From positions 1-64,000 of the forward strand of contig JBGCFP010000024.1 of NCBI GenBank assembly GCA_045107005.1: a DNA stretch of 64,000 nucleotides. Direction: 5' to 3'. Position 1 is the first letter of the stretch. Every line of letters begins with the position of its first letter. The notes below the pieces were generated by a model. The model was not told the DNA's origin. It made no database searches and worked only from the letters and a program-made list of their open reading frames with translations. This document shows positions 62,949 to 64,000 of the stretch, one piece after another. A program made the translations under genes and the position numbers. This stretch comes from JBCCMA01 sp045107005. Its GTDB lineage: Bacteria; Pseudomonadota; Gammaproteobacteria; Steroidobacterales; JBCCMA01.

Positions 62949-63120
62949 ATGACCGTTCACACGTTTAAGTTTTCTCGCACGTTCATTGACGCCGCAACAG
63001 CGGCTGGCATCACCACCTTTGACCATGCTGACATTCAATACCGACGCTGCTTTCGGTGACGCACTCAAGGCCGGTCCGAGCGTGCGCAAGTCCGTGATCC
63101 TGCGGTCGAGTTTCGGCATT
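62949..63120 (+). pseudogene. Frameshifted aldo/keto-reductase fragment
   Basis: The frame from ATG 62949 reads FIDAATAAGITTFDHADI, the characteristic YdhF-type aldo/keto-reductase segment with the catalytic aspartate. At about 63036 a one-base shift continues the similarity as DAAFGDALKAGPSVRKSVIL. No further domain follows. A short decayed remnant. Confidence 0.55.
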
Positions 63121-63166
63121 TTTTTTGGGGCATTCACGCGCTGCTCATGCTTTTGCGTTGCCGATT

Positions 63167-64000
63167 TCAGGGCGCGTCCGTCTCCGCGATCTCGTCCACG
63201 GCTTCGATGTGCAGGCGCTTTTTCTTAATGTCCATCGTCAGTTGGAAGTGGCGCAGGATGTCGTAGCCCAGCAGGCCACTGTCGACAGCCAGTTTCTCTC
63301 CCTTACCGGGCACGGTCACCGGCACGTCCTCCAGCGTGTAGGGGCCAATGGTTAACGTGGGAAGATTAAACGTCTCGGTGACCATTGGCCGCCCGCTTAC
63401 GCCCACCATCCGGCCTTCGATCGTGGGGAACTGGTCGAGCCAGCCGTTACGCTTGGCGTAGCGCCGCGGCAGTATCAAGCCACCCGTCGCGCCGGTGTCG
63501 AGCATGATCCAGAGGTTGGCTTCGTCGTTCAGGCGAATGCGCACCGTTGGTGATCCGCCGTTTGGCTGGCGTCGCGTTTTGACGTTGGCCAGTTTTTTGA
63601 GATTTAGCGATTCGCGTTCGATCAGGCGCAGACGACTGTTTGGGTAGTCGATCTGCACGATGGACCGCTCGAAGAAATCAACGCCTAGTATCAGGCCCGC
63701 CGGATCAATCGAGACGGGGGCCAACCCATCAAAATCGAAGGTCGATCCGAAGATGTGCACGGGCACATCGAAAACCAGGCGCTTTTCAAACGTGCCGGCG
63801 ATACCGGTAATCCGGACAACGTCGTTCCGGGTACCGCGGTTGAAATCCTGTCCGTAGTCGCGCAGATAGGCTTCGTCGATGCCGTTGATACTGGCGCCGG
63901 TGTCGAGGATGGCGCTGGTTTCGTAACCGTCGATGACGGCGTCTACGTGGAGGTGGCCACCGCGCAGTTCGAAGTCGACCCATGGGGTGACGGCGGCGAG
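63167..64000 (-). CDS. Tandem retropepsin-like aspartyl protease, N-terminus beyond the window
   Basis: The last 277 residues are visible; the frame is open to the window edge. Two retropepsin-type repeats are present: ILDTGASINGID near the start and IMLDTGATGGLILP about 130 residues later. Each has a hydrophobic-hydrophobic-G flap-side partner (GLILGVDFF and GLLGYDILRHF). Two DTG motifs in one chain imply an intramolecular pseudo-dimer. Probably secreted or periplasmic, but the signal peptide would lie outside the window. Substrate unknown. Confidence 0.82.
   Translation of the reverse strand, partial: LAAVTPWVDFELRGGHLHVDAVIDGYETSAILDTGASINGIDEAYLRDYGQDFNRGTRNDVVRITGIAGTFEKRLVFDVPVHIFGSTFDFDGLAPVSIDPAGLILGVDFFERSIVQIDYPNSRLRLIERESLNLKKLANVKTRRQPNGGSPTVRIRLNDEANLWIMLDTGATGGLILPRRYAKRNGWLDQFPTIEGRMVGVSGRPMVTETFNLPTLTIGPYTLEDVPVTVPGKGEKLAVDSGLLGYDILRHFQLTMDIKKKRLHIEAVDEIAETDAP

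Overview
The window looks like chromosome of a Gammaproteobacterium, probably marine or otherwise aquatic, with moderately high GC. The support is a complete cbb3 oxidase operon of proteobacterial type, Zur-box-like sites of gammaproteobacterial form, several TonB-dependent receptors, COG0523/DUF2796/DUF3299 zinc genes, a RES-Xre toxin-antitoxin pair, and secreted proteins with thrombospondin type-3/dockerin ends. No rRNA, tRNA, CRISPR array, phage or intact insertion sequence was seen. The genus cannot be fixed from what is visible.

Layout. 1-5 kb: an edge membrane protein with its XRE regulator, a cytochrome c5, and a PhnD-like binding protein paired with a GGDEF/EAL protein. 5-9 kb: an M1 peptidase, a DUF6702 protein and a zinc deacylase-like enzyme. 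9-15.5 kb: an ABC exporter (ATPase plus two permeases) downstream of a siderophore-type TonB receptor and a small His-rich protein. 15.6-16.7 kb: the RES-Xre module. 17-23 kb: a metal island with a MerC-like protein, an FtsX/LolD-type ABC pair, DUF3299 and DUF2796 lipoproteins and a COG0523 GTPase, with two Zur-like palindromes. It ends in a truncated DUF1826 gene, a 16-bp repeat array and a 241-bp element with 12-bp inverted ends. 24-27 kb: an isochorismatase-fold hydrolase and two NodB-fold enzymes. 27-29.5 kb: a second His/Cys small protein plus a ZnuD-like receptor. 30-34 kb: assorted genes including MscL, a DUF11/CFIATA surface protein and an AhpD-like protein. 34.8-40.4 kb: a PAS histidine kinase with a single-domain regulator, then bacteriophytochrome, regulator and heme oxygenase in one overlapping operon. 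40.6-52 kb: UspE-like protein, FixLJ, and ccoNOQP-orf-ccoGHIS with a TauE/SafE-like gene. 52-59 kb: two dockerin-ended secreted proteins, a third kinase/regulator pair and an FG-GAP lipoprotein. 59-64 kb: a third TonB receptor, three decayed or chimeric genes, a DUF1287 protein and an edge aspartyl protease.

How the genes work together. Three themes recur. The first is zinc/metal acquisition: outer-membrane receptors, periplasmic His-rich proteins, ABC transporters and a GTPase metallochaperone, partly under Zur-like sites. The second is low-oxygen respiration and its sensing: heme-PAS FixL, FixJ, Usp and the cbb3 oxidase with its assembly factors. The third is light/redox signalling through histidine kinases that each overlap a stand-alone Rcp1-like receiver.

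Most notable points: an in-frame TGA at codon 20 of ccoP; the two Zur-like boxes defining a candidate zinc island; the inverted-repeat element sitting between two truncated genes; and a family of three dockerin-ended proteins sharing a C-terminal PGPSG-Cys tail. Family names are assigned from sequence motifs by eye; no database search was run.
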